This document shows positions 7,365 to 16,600 of a stretch of 64,000 bases of DNA, in pieces. Position 1 is the first letter of the stretch; each line of letters begins with the position of its first letter. This DNA is from Patescibacterium sp964540895 (GTDB taxonomy: Bacteria; Patescibacteriota; Patescibacteriia; Patescibacteriales; Patescibacteriaceae): contig CAZIOP010000001.1 in the NCBI GenBank assembly GCA_964540895.1, positions 186,001-250,000 on the forward strand, read 5' to 3'. The position numbers were made by a program, and so were the translations under genes. The notes under the pieces are model-generated. The model had not been told where the DNA came from and made no database searches. It was given only the letters and a program-made list of their open reading frames with translations.

Positions 7365-8006
7365 ATGCCTAAAGAATATAAAATATTATTAGGAATTGGT
7401 TTAGGAGCTATTATATTAGGACTTCTATTATTTAAATTTGCCGGTGCTCCTAAGCAATCAGCGCCAATTACTGATCGAGTTGGTGTTTATACTAAAGGTT
7501 CGGAAACGGCCGCCGTAACTTTAACTGAATTTGCTGATTTTCAATGCCCAGCTTGTCGTTCAGCTAATGATTTACCAGGTCAGATTTTGTCTAATTATCC
7601 TAATGATGTAAGATTTGTCTTTCGTCACTTTCCTCTAACTAGCCATCCGTTTGCTAATGTTTCCGCCCTGGCAGCTGAAGCAGCAGGTGCTCAAGGAAAG
7701 TTTTGGGAAATGCATGATATGTTATATGACAAACAAGATGAGTGGGGTAATTTAGGTGCGCCTGTTTCTCGTGACAGAGTTATTGAATATTTTAAAAGTT
7801 ATGCCGGGCAATTAGGAATAAATGTTGAAACATTTGCTAAGGCTATTGATACTAATGCTTTTATCACTGCTATTAACGAAGATATTTCAGCCGGTACTGC
7901 TTCTGGGGTTAATGCCACCCCGACGTTTTTTGTAAATAATACTAAGATTAATGAACCTAGTTTTGCTGAGATTAAGAAGGAGATTGATAGGGTGTTAGGT
8001 AGATAA
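7365..8006 (+). CDS. Membrane-anchored DsbA-like thiol-disulfide oxidoreductase (BdbD type)
   Basis: A 213-aa protein with an N-terminal membrane anchor (about residues 7-24) and a thioredoxin/DsbA fold. The active site is C61-P-A-C64 in DFQCPACRSAN. GVNATPTFFVN provides the cis-proline loop that faces the CXXC site. DVRFVFRHFPLTSHP and AAGAQGKFWEMHDMLY are typical of the DSBA-like group found in Gram-positive and CPR bacteria. It oxidises cysteines in exported proteins and is re-oxidised by the DsbB encoded 4 nt upstream. A strong terminator follows at 8023-8048. Confidence 0.93.
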   Translation: MPKEYKILLGIGLGAIILGLLLFKFAGAPKQSAPITDRVGVYTKGSETAAVTLTEFADFQCPACRSANDLPGQILSNYPNDVRFVFRHFPLTSHPFANVSALAAEAAGAQGKFWEMHDMLYDKQDEWGNLGAPVSRDRVIEYFKSYAGQLGINVETFAKAIDTNAFITAINEDISAGTASGVNATPTFFVNNTKINEPSFAEIKKEIDRVLGR

Positions 8007-8022
8007 TTGTTATAAATAAAAC

Positions 8023-8048
8023 GACCCGTCATTATGGCGGGTCTTTTT
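8023..8048. terminator. Intrinsic terminator after the dsbB-dsbA operon
   Basis: GACCCG pairs with CGGGTC around a 9-nt loop, followed by T5. Confidence 0.9.
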
Positions 8049-8066
8049 AGTTTTTGATTATTTTAT

Positions 8067-8597
8067 TTAGGTGAGTTTTATCAGATCTTTTATTTCGACA
8101 ACTTTGATATTACTCTGTTGCCAGGTGAATATTTCTCTTATTCTTTTTCTGAATAGGTATTCGATGTTGATTTTCTTTAAATCATCCAGAGTTATCAACT
8201 CTTTTGTTAATTTTTGATCTGTGGGTGTGTTTGTATAAAGATATTTTAATTTACCCTTAACTATAAAACATTTATAGTTAGGGTTTGATCGTCCTCTGTA
8301 TGCACCAACAGACTTAGGATAGAATATGCCCTTTCCATTAACGTGATGGGCAAAAATAATATCGTTATTTTGGGTAATAACAATACCAATTTTTGTCTCA
8401 CATTGTGAATTGAAAGCAATTGTTTCGGCTTCTTTTAGAAAATTGTTAATTCTTCCACCTTCCCCATTTATTAAATGAGGAGTTTTGAAATAACCTTCAA
8501 GTTTTTTTTGTGGGTAAGGATAAACAGAGGTTGAATTATTGGCTCCTTCTCTATTTCCGTTTGTTTCTGTTTCAAAGTTTTTTTGACTCTGATTCAT
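8067..8597 (-). CDS. Hypothetical protein with strong SD
   Basis: A 176-aa soluble protein that I do not recognise. The first about 35 residues are polar and low in complexity (Asn, Gln, Thr, Ser). The rest mixes strands and charged helices, with KIGIVITQNNDIIFAHH and KCFIVKGKLKYLY as likely beta strands and a lysine-rich C-terminus. There is no signal peptide. It has a textbook ribosome binding site, AAGAAGGAGGC, 4 nt before the ATG. This is unlike nearly all resident genes here and suggests that it arrived by transfer or is translated unusually strongly. Its terminator may be shared with the dsb operon. Confidence 0.6.
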   Translation of the reverse strand: MNQSQKNFETETNGNREGANNSTSVYPYPQKKLEGYFKTPHLINGEGGRINNFLKEAETIAFNSQCETKIGIVITQNNDIIFAHHVNGKGIFYPKSVGAYRGRSNPNYKCFIVKGKLKYLYTNTPTDQKLTKELITLDDLKKINIEYLFRKRIREIFTWQQSNIKVVEIKDLIKLT

Positions 8598-8658
8598 TTC
8601 GCCTCCTTCTTTTTTTAAAGTTTATTCAAAGATAGCAAATAATTCCTTAAAAATCAAG

Positions 8659-9168
8659 TTAGGAGGGAGCTGTTGTTTGGGTTGTTCGTTTCTTACGGAA
8701 AAACCAAATACTATAACCAACAATAATAGCAATCCAATTAGGGAAAAAGATCCAAGGGTGACCCCAGGAAATGCCATCAAATTTGTAACTAAACAATGGC
8801 CAGAGAAACGGTGTGGCAAAGAAAGCGGCGGAATGAGTAAAAATATCAAGTACTATATGGAAAGGCCAGGCCAATAACGGCATGAAAGGGCGTTTACGTA
8901 TTAGCCAGACAATACTAAATACTACTGCAAAAACAATGAGACTGTGGGTAATATTATAGAGTACATGAACATAGGTCGGGATATCAGCGTTAGTAGGTGC
9001 TTCTGACCAACTTACTTGTGTACCAATATTCAGCATATTAGCTATCATTAACAAACCAAATGACAACACATCAGGCAATACGCCAAACAGAAAAGATAGC
9101 CAGTAGTATTTTTTACTGGTGCGACCAAAGGCTAGTCCGCCCCAGAGTCCATGAGAAACAACATCCAT
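8659..9168 (-). CDS. Membrane-bound metal-dependent hydrolase-like protein (DUF457/YdjM-like)
   Basis: A 169-aa membrane protein with four to five hydrophobic segments and conserved His/Asp residues at membrane edges: MDVVSHGLWGG, LFGVLPDVLSF, YNITHSLIVF and WPFHIVLDIFTHS. This H/D pattern is that of the YdjM/DUF457 family of predicted membrane metal-dependent hydrolases. I chose the ATG at 9168 because the protein then begins with the conserved MDVVSHG; a longer frame would run into the divergent gpmA. Only 22 nt separate the two starts. The substrate is not known. Confidence 0.7.
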   Translation of the reverse strand: MDVVSHGLWGGLAFGRTSKKYYWLSFLFGVLPDVLSFGLLMIANMLNIGTQVSWSEAPTNADIPTYVHVLYNITHSLIVFAVVFSIVWLIRKRPFMPLLAWPFHIVLDIFTHSAAFFATPFLWPLFSYKFDGISWGHPWIFFPNWIAIIVGYSIWFFRKKRTTQTTAPS

Positions 9169-9190
9169 TATTTTATGATATGATAGGAAG

Positions 9191-9880
9191 ATGAAACAAG
9201 CAAATTTAGTATTACTTCGACACGGTGAGAGTATCTGGAACAAAAAAGGAATCTTCACTGGTTGGGTTGATATTGGTTTATCAAAGAAAGGAGAAACAGA
9301 AGCTCGTCAGGCTGGACGATTGTTAAAACGTCGTGGCTATATATTTGATTGTGCCTATACTTCAGTTTTGAAACGAGCTATCAGAACCTTAGATTTAGTC
9401 TTGAAAGAAGCTCATATCTCTAAACTTCCAACAACTAAGACCTGGCGGTTAAACGAACGTCATTACGGAGCTTTGCAGGGTCAATCTAAAGCAGCCATTG
9501 AAAAAGAATTTGGTGTTAAACAATTTTTAGCTTGGCGAAGAGGGTATACTACAAGACCACCGTTACTGACTAAACCAATGAAGGGACAGTGTAGTCCTAA
9601 GGCTTGTGGGTTAACGTTGGACGAGTTTCCTCACGCTGAGTCATTACAAGATACCTATAAACGGGTAATTCCAGTCTGGAAAAAAGATATTCTACCTGCT
9701 TTGAAAAAAGGAAACAATGTAATCATTTCAGCCCATGGTAATAGTTTACGAGCTTTAGTTAAGTATATAGATGGGATCAGTGATCAACAGATTACTCGAT
9801 TAGAGATTCCTACAGGTAAACCACTGTGCTATCAAATTTCTTCTAGAGGTGTTGTTCAGAAAAAATGGTATTTGAAATAA
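9191..9880 (+). CDS. gpmA: 2,3-bisphosphoglycerate-dependent phosphoglycerate mutase
   Basis: A 229-aa enzyme that interconverts 3- and 2-phosphoglycerate in glycolysis. The phosphohistidine motif is LLRHGES (H11). GIFTGWVDIGLSKKGETEARQAG and NERHYGALQGQSKAA are specific to the dPGM group. The second catalytic histidine is in IISAHGNSLRAL. A TATGAT box (9179-9184) ends 6 nt before the ATG, so the mRNA is probably leaderless. A perfect inverted repeat follows at 9901-9922. The gene points to a glycolytic, probably fermentative, metabolism. Confidence 0.96.
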   Translation: MKQANLVLLRHGESIWNKKGIFTGWVDIGLSKKGETEARQAGRLLKRRGYIFDCAYTSVLKRAIRTLDLVLKEAHISKLPTTKTWRLNERHYGALQGQSKAAIEKEFGVKQFLAWRRGYTTRPPLLTKPMKGQCSPKACGLTLDEFPHAESLQDTYKRVIPVWKKDILPALKKGNNVIISAHGNSLRALVKYIDGISDQQITRLEIPTGKPLCYQISSRGVVQKKWYLK

Positions 9881-9900
9881 GGTGAGAAATGTTTGAAATT

Positions 9901-9922
9901 ATTAACTAATTACTTAGTTAAT
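9901..9922. repeat. Perfect inverted repeat after gpmA
   Basis: ATTAACTAA (9901-9909) and TTAGTTAAT (9914-9922) form a 9-bp stem with a 4-nt loop. There is no T-run, so it may be a processing or stability hairpin rather than a terminator. Confidence 0.45.
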
Positions 9923-9971
9923 AAAATCACGTATACTCTTTCCGCCAGTTGAAGTGGCCTTATCGTAAGAC

Positions 9972-10000
9972 TTGACAGAGTTCGTATTTTAAGAGATAAT
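9972..10000 (+). promoter_or_regulatory. Promoter of rpmB
   Basis: TTGACA (9972-9977), 17-nt spacer, GATAAT (9995-10000), about 34 nt upstream of the L28 start. Confidence 0.75.
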
Positions 10001-10033
10001 GAGCCTATTGTTTAAATTTATAGAAAAGTATCT

Positions 10034-10270
10034 ATGTCCACACAATGCCAATTAACTGGAAAGAAAGCAACCAGCGGATTTAATAAAAGTCACTCTAATC
10101 GCCGAACTAAGCGTAAGTTTCGACCTAATTTGCAAGAGAAAAAAGTAGTTAACCCTAAAACTGGACGAACTATTAAATTAACTCTAAGCACTACTGCGTT
10201 AAAGACTTTAAAGAAATGGGATAAAGCTGGTAAAGTCTATGATCTAGCTGCTATTACTTCTAAGCGCTAA
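10034..10270 (+). CDS. rpmB: 50S ribosomal protein L28
   Basis: A 78-aa basic protein with the L28 pattern CQLTGKKATSGFNKSHSNRRTKRKFRPNLQ and a C-terminal LSTTALKTLKKWDKAG. L28 is a bacterial large-subunit protein near the 23S rRNA exit region. The single-gene unit has its own promoter at 9972-10000 and a terminator at 10293-10317. The start has no SD, as for other resident genes. Confidence 0.96.
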   Translation: MSTQCQLTGKKATSGFNKSHSNRRTKRKFRPNLQEKKVVNPKTGRTIKLTLSTTALKTLKKWDKAGKVYDLAAITSKR

Positions 10271-10292
10271 CTTCCATACATTCTCTAACTAT

Positions 10293-10317
10293 AAAAGACA
10301 CCAATTTGGTGTCTTTT
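10293..10317. terminator. Bidirectional intrinsic terminator
   Basis: AAAAGACACC pairs with GGTGTCTTTT around a short AATTT centre. It serves rpmB on the + strand and the HTH gene on the - strand. Confidence 0.9.
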
Positions 10318-10579
10318 AGTTTTTCCACTTATCCACATACTGACCTAGGCCAAAGTTAGTAAATTTATTTCTAAGCTTAGTATTTTTCAGTAACCAGATT
10401 ATTAAGGTCATTAGATTAATTAGATATCGGTTACGAACAATCTTATAGGTAAGCATACCAGAACCAAGTCCACGGCGAATAGTTTTAGTTTGGACTCCGC
10501 CAATTTTAGCAGCCTCTGAAACAGATAACCAAATTGGGCTGGTAACTTCACTCGGAGGTAGCTGATCAATGGTTTTCAT
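10316..10579 (-). CDS. Small helix-turn-helix DNA-binding protein (excisionase/MerR-like)
   Basis: An 87-aa protein. WLSVSEAAKIGGVQTKTIRRGLGSGMLTYKIVRNRYLIN (residues about 17-55) matches the HTH_17/excisionase-like fold: the SEAAKIGGV helix, the TKTIRR recognition helix, then a two-strand wing. The C-terminal third is hydrophobic and basic (LMTLIIWLLKNTK) and may mediate membrane contact or dimerisation. Three palindromes with the half-site AAGTCTA lie upstream (10594-10734), the nearest only 15 nt from the start codon. Autoregulation through these sites is therefore likely, though not shown. Confidence 0.72.
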   Translation of the reverse strand: MKTIDQLPPSEVTSPIWLSVSEAAKIGGVQTKTIRRGLGSGMLTYKIVRNRYLINLMTLIIWLLKNTKLRNKFTNFGLGQYVDKWKN

Positions 10580-10593
10580 AAAACCGATATTTA

Positions 10594-10734
10594 AGTCTAC
10601 ATTAAAGTAGACTAAAGTAAGAAAATATAAATAAACAAAGATGATTATAAGTCTACAAATTTGTAGACTTATATTGGTCTATATAGCTTGAAATAGAATT
10701 GAAAGAGTACTTAAGTCTAGATAGTATTAGACTT
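10594..10734. promoter_or_regulatory. Three matching operator palindromes
   Basis: Site 1 (10594-10613) is AGTCTAC-N6-GTAGACT. Site 2 is a perfect 28-bp palindrome (10646-10673) with arms containing AAGTCTACAAA. Site 3 (10713-10734) is AAGTCTA-N8-TAGACTT. All share the half-site AGTCTA, and their centres are 56 and 64 bp apart. They lie upstream of the HTH gene, the obvious candidate regulator. Site 3 is followed by T5, so it may also act as a terminator hairpin. Confidence 0.7.
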
Positions 10735-11030
10735 TTTGTTTATTTTTGCAAATATTTTTTAAAAAGGCAAGTAATTTTAGCTATTACTGTCTAATAAGTA
10801 TTCTAGATAAAAAGATTGGTGTTTATAAAATATATATAATATAAAAGTGTCCATACATAAACATGTTAGGTCTTGGAGTGAGATATATTGTTGAGTCCTT
10901 AAAATAAAGCTTATTCCTTGCCAGTTTCTTCAAGTTGTGGTATATTTTGAGGAATAATAGGCTTTATTGTAAGATAGGTTTATATTCTAAAAGGGTTTCT
11001 GTAACACTTTTATTTTTTTTACGTAATCTA
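10735..11030. other. AT-rich intergenic region before the sigma-factor gene
   Basis: I see no gene here. Several TATAAT/TATATT-like boxes occur (for example near 10845 and 10940) but no convincing -35 partner. It probably holds the promoter of the sigma-factor operon. Confidence 0.4.
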
Positions 11031-11630
11031 ATGGCAAGTCCAAAAAAGCCGTCTTTTTTCGGAGGAGAGCAAGCGCTCTTTCTCAGGCTCAAAAAACATA
11101 AGGATAAGCAGGCTTTTATTGAGGCCTACGATCTATATATCGAGCAAATTTATCGCTTTATATATTTTAAGGTCGGAGATCAAAATGAAGCTGAGGATAT
11201 TGCTTCAATGGTGTTCCTTAAATGCTGGAACTATGTCTATGAAGGCAACCTAGGTGATTATCAGACCTTAAAATCCTTATTATATAAGATAGCTCGTAAT
11301 ACCATTATTGATCACTACCGTAAGCATCAGCATCAACAGAATATTCCACTGGAAGATATTGCTCAGACCACAGCTGCGATTGATACTGAACCAAGTCCTG
11401 AAGAGCAAGCTGCTACTGCCTTTGACTTTCAGAAAGTCATGGAAGAAAAATTACCTCAGCTTAAAGAAGAGTATCGAGAAGTGGTAATTCTGCGATTTGT
11501 GAACGAACTTTCAATTGCTGAAATTTCTTTGATACTTGGCAAGACCAACGGCAATATTCGAGTCATGATTCACCGGGCCTTAGAATCTCTGCAACAGCTA
11601 GTTAAAGATGAAGAAGAAGAGACCACATAA
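11031..11630 (+). CDS. ECF-family RNA polymerase sigma factor
   Basis: A 199-aa sigma-70-family protein. Region 2 is YDLYIEQIYRFIYFKVGDQNEAEDIASMVFLKCW in two parts (about residues 35-70), and region 4 is LKEEYREVVILRFVNELSIAEIS followed by the HTH LGKTNGNIRVMIHRALESL (about 150-190). Region 3 is missing, as in ECF sigmas. I chose the ATG at 11031, where the MASPKKPSFFGG N-terminus begins; an upstream extension would be coded by AT-rich leader. The next gene encodes a membrane DUF5667 protein, the usual CPR partner, which may act as or replace an anti-sigma factor. Confidence 0.93.
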   Translation: MASPKKPSFFGGEQALFLRLKKHKDKQAFIEAYDLYIEQIYRFIYFKVGDQNEAEDIASMVFLKCWNYVYEGNLGDYQTLKSLLYKIARNTIIDHYRKHQHQQNIPLEDIAQTTAAIDTEPSPEEQAATAFDFQKVMEEKLPQLKEEYREVVILRFVNELSIAEISLILGKTNGNIRVMIHRALESLQQLVKDEEEETT

Positions 11631-11661
11631 TTACAATCATTTTTATTAACCACGTTATTAT

Positions 11662-12414
11662 ATGAATGAGAAAAATTTAGTTCATCATCTTTCTCAACTA
11701 AAAAGCGTTAGTCCGCGACCTGACTGGGTTTCACAGAACCGAGAGGTTTTGTCATATCAAATTTTTAATGGTCAAGAATCGCCAGCTATTAGTCTAAGCT
11801 TTATTAGTCGAGTTAATATCATAACTCATCGTTTGTTACAGCCTACGCCAATTGCTGCCATGATTGTTTTATTCTTTATGATTAGTGGAGTAGTTAGCAT
11901 TAATGCTTCAAGGAACACTACACCTAACAATGCATTGTATATTGCCAAGATTATTGCTGAGAAAGCCGCTGTCGCTACTACCTTTGATGAAAAGGGTAAG
12001 GCTCAGTTAAGTGTTGAGCATGCCAAGAATCGAGCAACTGAGTTAAAAATTATGAGTCAGAATTCACAAGACAATGATCCTCGAGTTCAAGAATTATCAG
12101 ATAACTTTAAGAAAGAAATCGCTGCTGTTCGAGATCATTTAACCAAATTGGATGAAGAGGCTGCTAAACAAGCCACGATTGATGCTCAAGCTTCCTCTAA
12201 CCCTAAGTTGAATTTAACAACTAAACCAAAAACCACCGATACTAAAGAGACAACTGATGATGAAAAGGTGTTTAGTGCTGATTCTGGAAAAGATGAAAAG
12301 GGGATTCAGGTTTCTATGCCAGCAAGTATTGCCTTAGAAGAAGCAGAAAAGTTGTTTAATGAGAAAAAATATAATGAAGCACTGGATAAATTAGGGGAGA
12401 TAGAGATTAAGTAA
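11662..12414 (+). CDS. DUF5667-domain membrane protein, putative anti-sigma partner
   Basis: A 250-aa protein with a short cytoplasmic N-terminus (about residues 1-60), one membrane helix (about 63-81) and an external part. The external part starts NTTPNNALYIAKIIAEKAAVATTFDEKGKAQLSVEHAKNRATELK (in sections), which is the DUF5667 helical module. It continues with a Thr/Lys-rich linker and ends in ALEEAEKLFNEKKYNEALDKLGEIE, a TPR-like helix pair. It follows the ECF sigma gene by 31 nt. Placement and topology fit a membrane regulator that senses the envelope, but an anti-sigma role is inference. Confidence 0.82.
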   Translation: MNEKNLVHHLSQLKSVSPRPDWVSQNREVLSYQIFNGQESPAISLSFISRVNIITHRLLQPTPIAAMIVLFFMISGVVSINASRNTTPNNALYIAKIIAEKAAVATTFDEKGKAQLSVEHAKNRATELKIMSQNSQDNDPRVQELSDNFKKEIAAVRDHLTKLDEEAAKQATIDAQASSNPKLNLTTKPKTTDTKETTDDEKVFSADSGKDEKGIQVSMPASIALEEAEKLFNEKKYNEALDKLGEIEIK

Positions 12415-12422
12415 TTGATTAC

Positions 12423-13181
12423 ATGTCTTTTGTTGAACGCTTAGTGGTTGATTCAGAAGTACAGGGAACAATTTTGTATGATGAGCATATTGTCCGTTAT
12501 GAACTAGCCAAACAAGTAGTTTCCGGAAGAACAGTATTAGATATTGCTAGTGGATCAGGTTACGGAGCCCATATTCTTTTACAAGCAGGAGCAAAAAAAG
12601 TTATTGGTATTGATGTTGATACCACGGCTGTTTCGGAAGCTACTAAAAATTATGGTAGCGAGCAGCTGGAATTTAAAGTAGGTAAGGCTGAGAAGTTAGA
12701 TTTAGAAGATAGTAGCATTGATGTTATTACTTCCTTTGAAACAATTGAGCATATACAGGATTATCAACAATATTTAAAAGAATTGGCACGGGTTCTAACG
12801 GGTGAAGGTGTTGCATTTATTTCTACTCCCAATCGCAACGTCTTTGGCCAGAAGAATCCGTACCATATCAAGGAATTTACTAAAGAAGAATTTTTGACCG
12901 CGCTGGAAGCATACTTCCCGCACGTTGTGTTACGTGAACAGAAAAATGGGTTAAGTAGTGTTATTACAGGTACAGATATAGGATCTCTTTTAATTAATGA
13001 TAATAATAGTGAACCTCTTTACTTTCTCGCTATCTGTTCTAAATCTGAAATTTCTCAGTCATTTGCTAGTGTTGCCAGTATTAATGTCAAAGCTTTAGAG
13101 CGTTGGGAAAATAACCTTGGTTGGAGATTAGTAAATACAGTATATCGAGGTTTGCAAAAGATTGGGTTATTTAAATCATAG
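12423..13181 (+). CDS. Class I SAM-dependent methyltransferase
   Basis: A 252-aa protein. Motif I is VLDIASGSGYGAH (residues about 38-50), the acidic end of strand 2 is GIDVD (62-66), and SSIDVITSFETIEHIQDYQQYLKELARVL is the motif II/III region. This is the Methyltransf_11 type. The about 90-residue C-terminal extension is not recognised. The substrate is unknown; relatives often modify surface sugars or lipids. It lies 8 nt after the DUF5667 gene, so it may belong to the sigma-factor operon, and directly before the structured leader of the surface-layer gene. Confidence 0.88.
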   Translation: MSFVERLVVDSEVQGTILYDEHIVRYELAKQVVSGRTVLDIASGSGYGAHILLQAGAKKVIGIDVDTTAVSEATKNYGSEQLEFKVGKAEKLDLEDSSIDVITSFETIEHIQDYQQYLKELARVLTGEGVAFISTPNRNVFGQKNPYHIKEFTKEEFLTALEAYFPHVVLREQKNGLSSVITGTDIGSLLINDNNSEPLYFLAICSKSEISQSFASVASINVKALERWENNLGWRLVNTVYRGLQKIGLFKS

Positions 13182-13232
13182 AAACATTACTATATATATA
13201 GAAGTGTATTACAACGTAGTACATTGCTATAT

Positions 13233-13661
13233 CTATAGTACAGACTCTTTTTCGAAGAGTTTAGCTATAGAGAAAGACTTGCCTAGTGAATAACTAGGGG
13301 AGCAGTACGGCCCGAAAGGTCGAAATTCGTTTCCGAACGAATTGCTGTGCTCGATTGAATTACTAATTGGTAATACAATCGATTAACAAACCTTATATGT
13401 TTTGGAAAAGCTTTCACCTAAGCTTTGTACAAAGTAGCGGTGAATAAATCCTTTATTGGATTTAGAATACATCAATTTTGCTTTTCTCCGCGTCAATGAG
13501 GATAGAAGTTTCTTCTATTATTATTTGATTGTGGATCAGTGAATATCCCCATGTTTGCTCTCCAAGCTTCGGTAGAACTTATGTTCTCATTGATGCGGGG
13601 AAGCGGGATTCCGATTGATGTGCACGGTTTTCTCAGAACTGTTAAAAGGATTAAATTACGT
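13233..13661 (+). promoter_or_regulatory. Long structured 5' leader of the surface-layer gene
   Basis: About 430 nt between the methyltransferase and the surface-layer start form a chain of stems. In order they are CTATAG/CTATAG enclosing ACTCTT/AAGAGT (13233-13270); CCTAGT/ACTAGG (13282-13298); GAGCA/TGCTC (13300-13352) enclosing GGCC/GGTC and a perfect 8-bp AATTCGTT/AACGAATT with a TCCG loop; CGATTG/CAATCG (13352-13381) enclosing ATTAC/GTAAT; TTCACC/GGTGAA (13413-13444); and a 13-bp stem 13488-13500 with 13586-13598 enclosing ATAGAAG/CTTCTAT. TATAGT at 13234-13239 may be the -10 box. Stable leaders of this kind are known to protect surface-layer mRNAs in other bacteria; the role here is inferred. 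Confidence 0.7.
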
Positions 13662-16600
13662 ATGAATAATACCTTACGAAAGATTTCTATTTTCGCTTTG
13701 GTAGTAATGACAGTTGTAAGTGTTAGTGGTCTTTCCGTTTCTAACGTGAAAGCTGCTGCCCTAGACGGTGACTTGATCAAAGTTGCTAATAATTCAACTG
13801 TTTATTACTACAACAATACTAAGCGCTATGTTTTTCCTAACGAAAAAACATTCAAGACTTGGTACCGTGATTTCAGTGGTGTTAAAGTTATTTCCCAATC
13901 TGAATTGGAAAGCTACCCATTGGGTGGCAACGTAACTTACCGCCCTGGTACTCGTTTAGTTAAGATTCAATCAGCTCAAGGTGTGTACGCTGTTGGTTAT
14001 GGCCGAACCCTTCACTCAATTGTGAGCGAAGCTAACGCTATTAGCCTTTGGGGTGCTAACTGGAATAAGATGATTGATGACGTCCCAGATGCTTTCTTTA
14101 CCAACTATGTTACAGGTTCTCCTTTGACTGCTGGTATGTATAGCGAAGGACAGTTAGTTAAGATGTCTACTAGTGCTGATATTTACTACTACGATGGTGT
14201 TAACTACCGTAAGTTTGCAAGCGAATCTGCCTTTAACAGCAATCGCTTCAGCTTTGCTCACGTAGCAACTGCTCCATCAAGTTGGACTTCATTCACTCCA
14301 GTTGGTTCTCCAATTTCAGGTGTTGAAGCTAACTTAGTAAATACTGCCGGTTCTGCCTCAAGTTCTGCTTCAACTGGTACTGGTTTAACTGTTGCTATGT
14401 CAGCAGCTACCCCAGCTTCAGCAAGCGTTCCTTTGGGAGCTACTGGTGTTAAGTATACTGATTTTAATGTTACTGCTTCTAACGACGGTGATATTATTCT
14501 TCAGTCAGTAACCATTAACCGTTCTGGTGTTGGTACTGCTGCTGATTTCTCAAATGTTTATTTGTATGACGGAACAACTCGTTTGACTACTGGTCGATCG
14601 ATTAATTCTAGTACTAACAAAGCAACATTTAACAACCTAAACCTAACAATTGCTCGTGGTACTACTAAGACTTTGAGCATTGTAGCTGACATGTCAGCTT
14701 CAGGTACTGGTTCAGGTTCAAGTTCACTTGGTGTATTATCAGCTGCTGATGTAGTAGCTGGTGGTGCTACAGTTACAGGGTCTTTCCCAGTAGCTGGAAA
14801 CATGATGGGAATGGTTAACGTTACTGCTGGTACCGTTACTATTACTAAGAACGGCACAATGAGTGACGTAAAAGCTGGCTCATTAGCAGCTAAGATTGCT
14901 TCATTCCAATTGTCTGCTGGTTCTGGTGAAGATATGAAAGTTAACGGCATTACTTTGTATAACACAGGTAATATCGGATCTGATAAATTGACTAATTTTG
15001 TTCTAAAGCAAGCTGGTGTTACCCTTGGTACTGCTACTGCTATGAGTTCAAATAGCCAAATCATGATCAACTTCACAACTCCTTTCTTGTTAGAAAAGGG
15101 TGCTTCACGTAACTTTGATTTGTACGCTGACGTAGCTGCTTCAGCTCGTGCTAACGATACAATCAAACTATATCTAGATAACAGTGCTGACTTACGAACT
15201 ACCGGCCAAACTTATGGCTTTGGTGCTTCTGTAACACGTACTGCCTATGACGGTGAAGGTGGAAACCAAGGTGCCTTTGAAGGTGCTTGGGTTGACATCG
15301 AAGCTGGTCAGGTAACTATTTCTTTCATTGGTCCTTCTGTTCAAGACATCGCTGTTCAACAGCAAGATGTTGAGTTGTTCCGCTTTACGATTACTGCTCA
15401 AAGCAATATCGAAATCCGTAACACTCGTTTGAACATGACTGCTGGTGGAACTGTTACTGATGACAGTGGTTTGTGGGACAACGACACAACTGATACTGCT
15501 AACTACCGTGATATTAAATTCACTGACGTTACTTCAAATCAGTTAGTGGCTGGTCCTAAGGACGTTACAGCTTCAGGTTCTGATACAACTCAGGACTTAG
15601 TTTACACAGATACTTGGAATGTTAACGCTGGTCAGACTCGAACTATTAAGGTTACTTCTGACTTAGCAACCTTCACTCCAGCTTCTGATGAAACTATCAA
15701 AGCTACTTTGAATGCATTTACTGCATCTACTGATATCAAGAATCTTGATACTAATCAGTTCTTAGCTACGGCTGATATTGTTCCATCAACTGCGGTTGCT
15801 GGTAACACTCACCGAGTTAAGTCAGGTGCTTTGACATTGGCTTTGGCTGGTGCTCCATCAGCTCAAACTTATATTCATGGATCCACTGGTGTTCAGATGG
15901 TTGGTGTTAACATGACCGCTGGAACTGGTAAGGATGTTAAGGTTACAGAAGTTATGCTCACCGCTACTGGTGCTGATGACTGTGCAACTGAAACAGATTG
16001 TATCTTGAATGTTAAGCTTTGGGATGGCGCTACTCAGGTTGGTCAGACAGAATCTTTGTCTACCACAACTGTAACCTTCGATAACTTGAATGTTACAATT
16101 CCAAAGGGTACAACTAAGACTTTGATTGCAACTGTTGATTTGAACACAATTACCTTCACAGCTGGTGCTGATACATTAGAGCTCGGCGTTGCTGCAGCTA
16201 CAGATGTTGACGCTCAAGATGTAGATGGTAACTCAATCACTCCAACAGGAACAATTGACGGTCCTGACCACACAATTTCTGCTGCTGGTTCTTTGACTGT
16301 AGCTCTTGGTGCAGATAACGCTCTAACTGAAAGCCGAATTTTGTTAGCTGGTAAGACTGACGAGACTATTGCTCGTTATAACTTTACAGCTGCTAATGAA
16401 AGCTTGAAGTTGACTCGTGTTACTATTGAATTACCTGCCAGCACTGATGACGAAGTTACCAGTGTTAGCTTGTGGGATGGTGCTACTAAGGTTACTGGCG
16501 ACGTTGCTGTAACTAGTGCAGGTACACCATATGCTAAGTTCAATAGCTTCACACATGACTTTGTTATTCCAAAGGATTCTAGCAAAGTACTAACAGTAAA

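Noticed and set aside
13539..13661. In-frame N-terminal extension of the surface-layer protein
   Set aside because: It would code through the stem-loop leader and bury the signal peptide; the ATG at 13662 gives a normal signal peptide.
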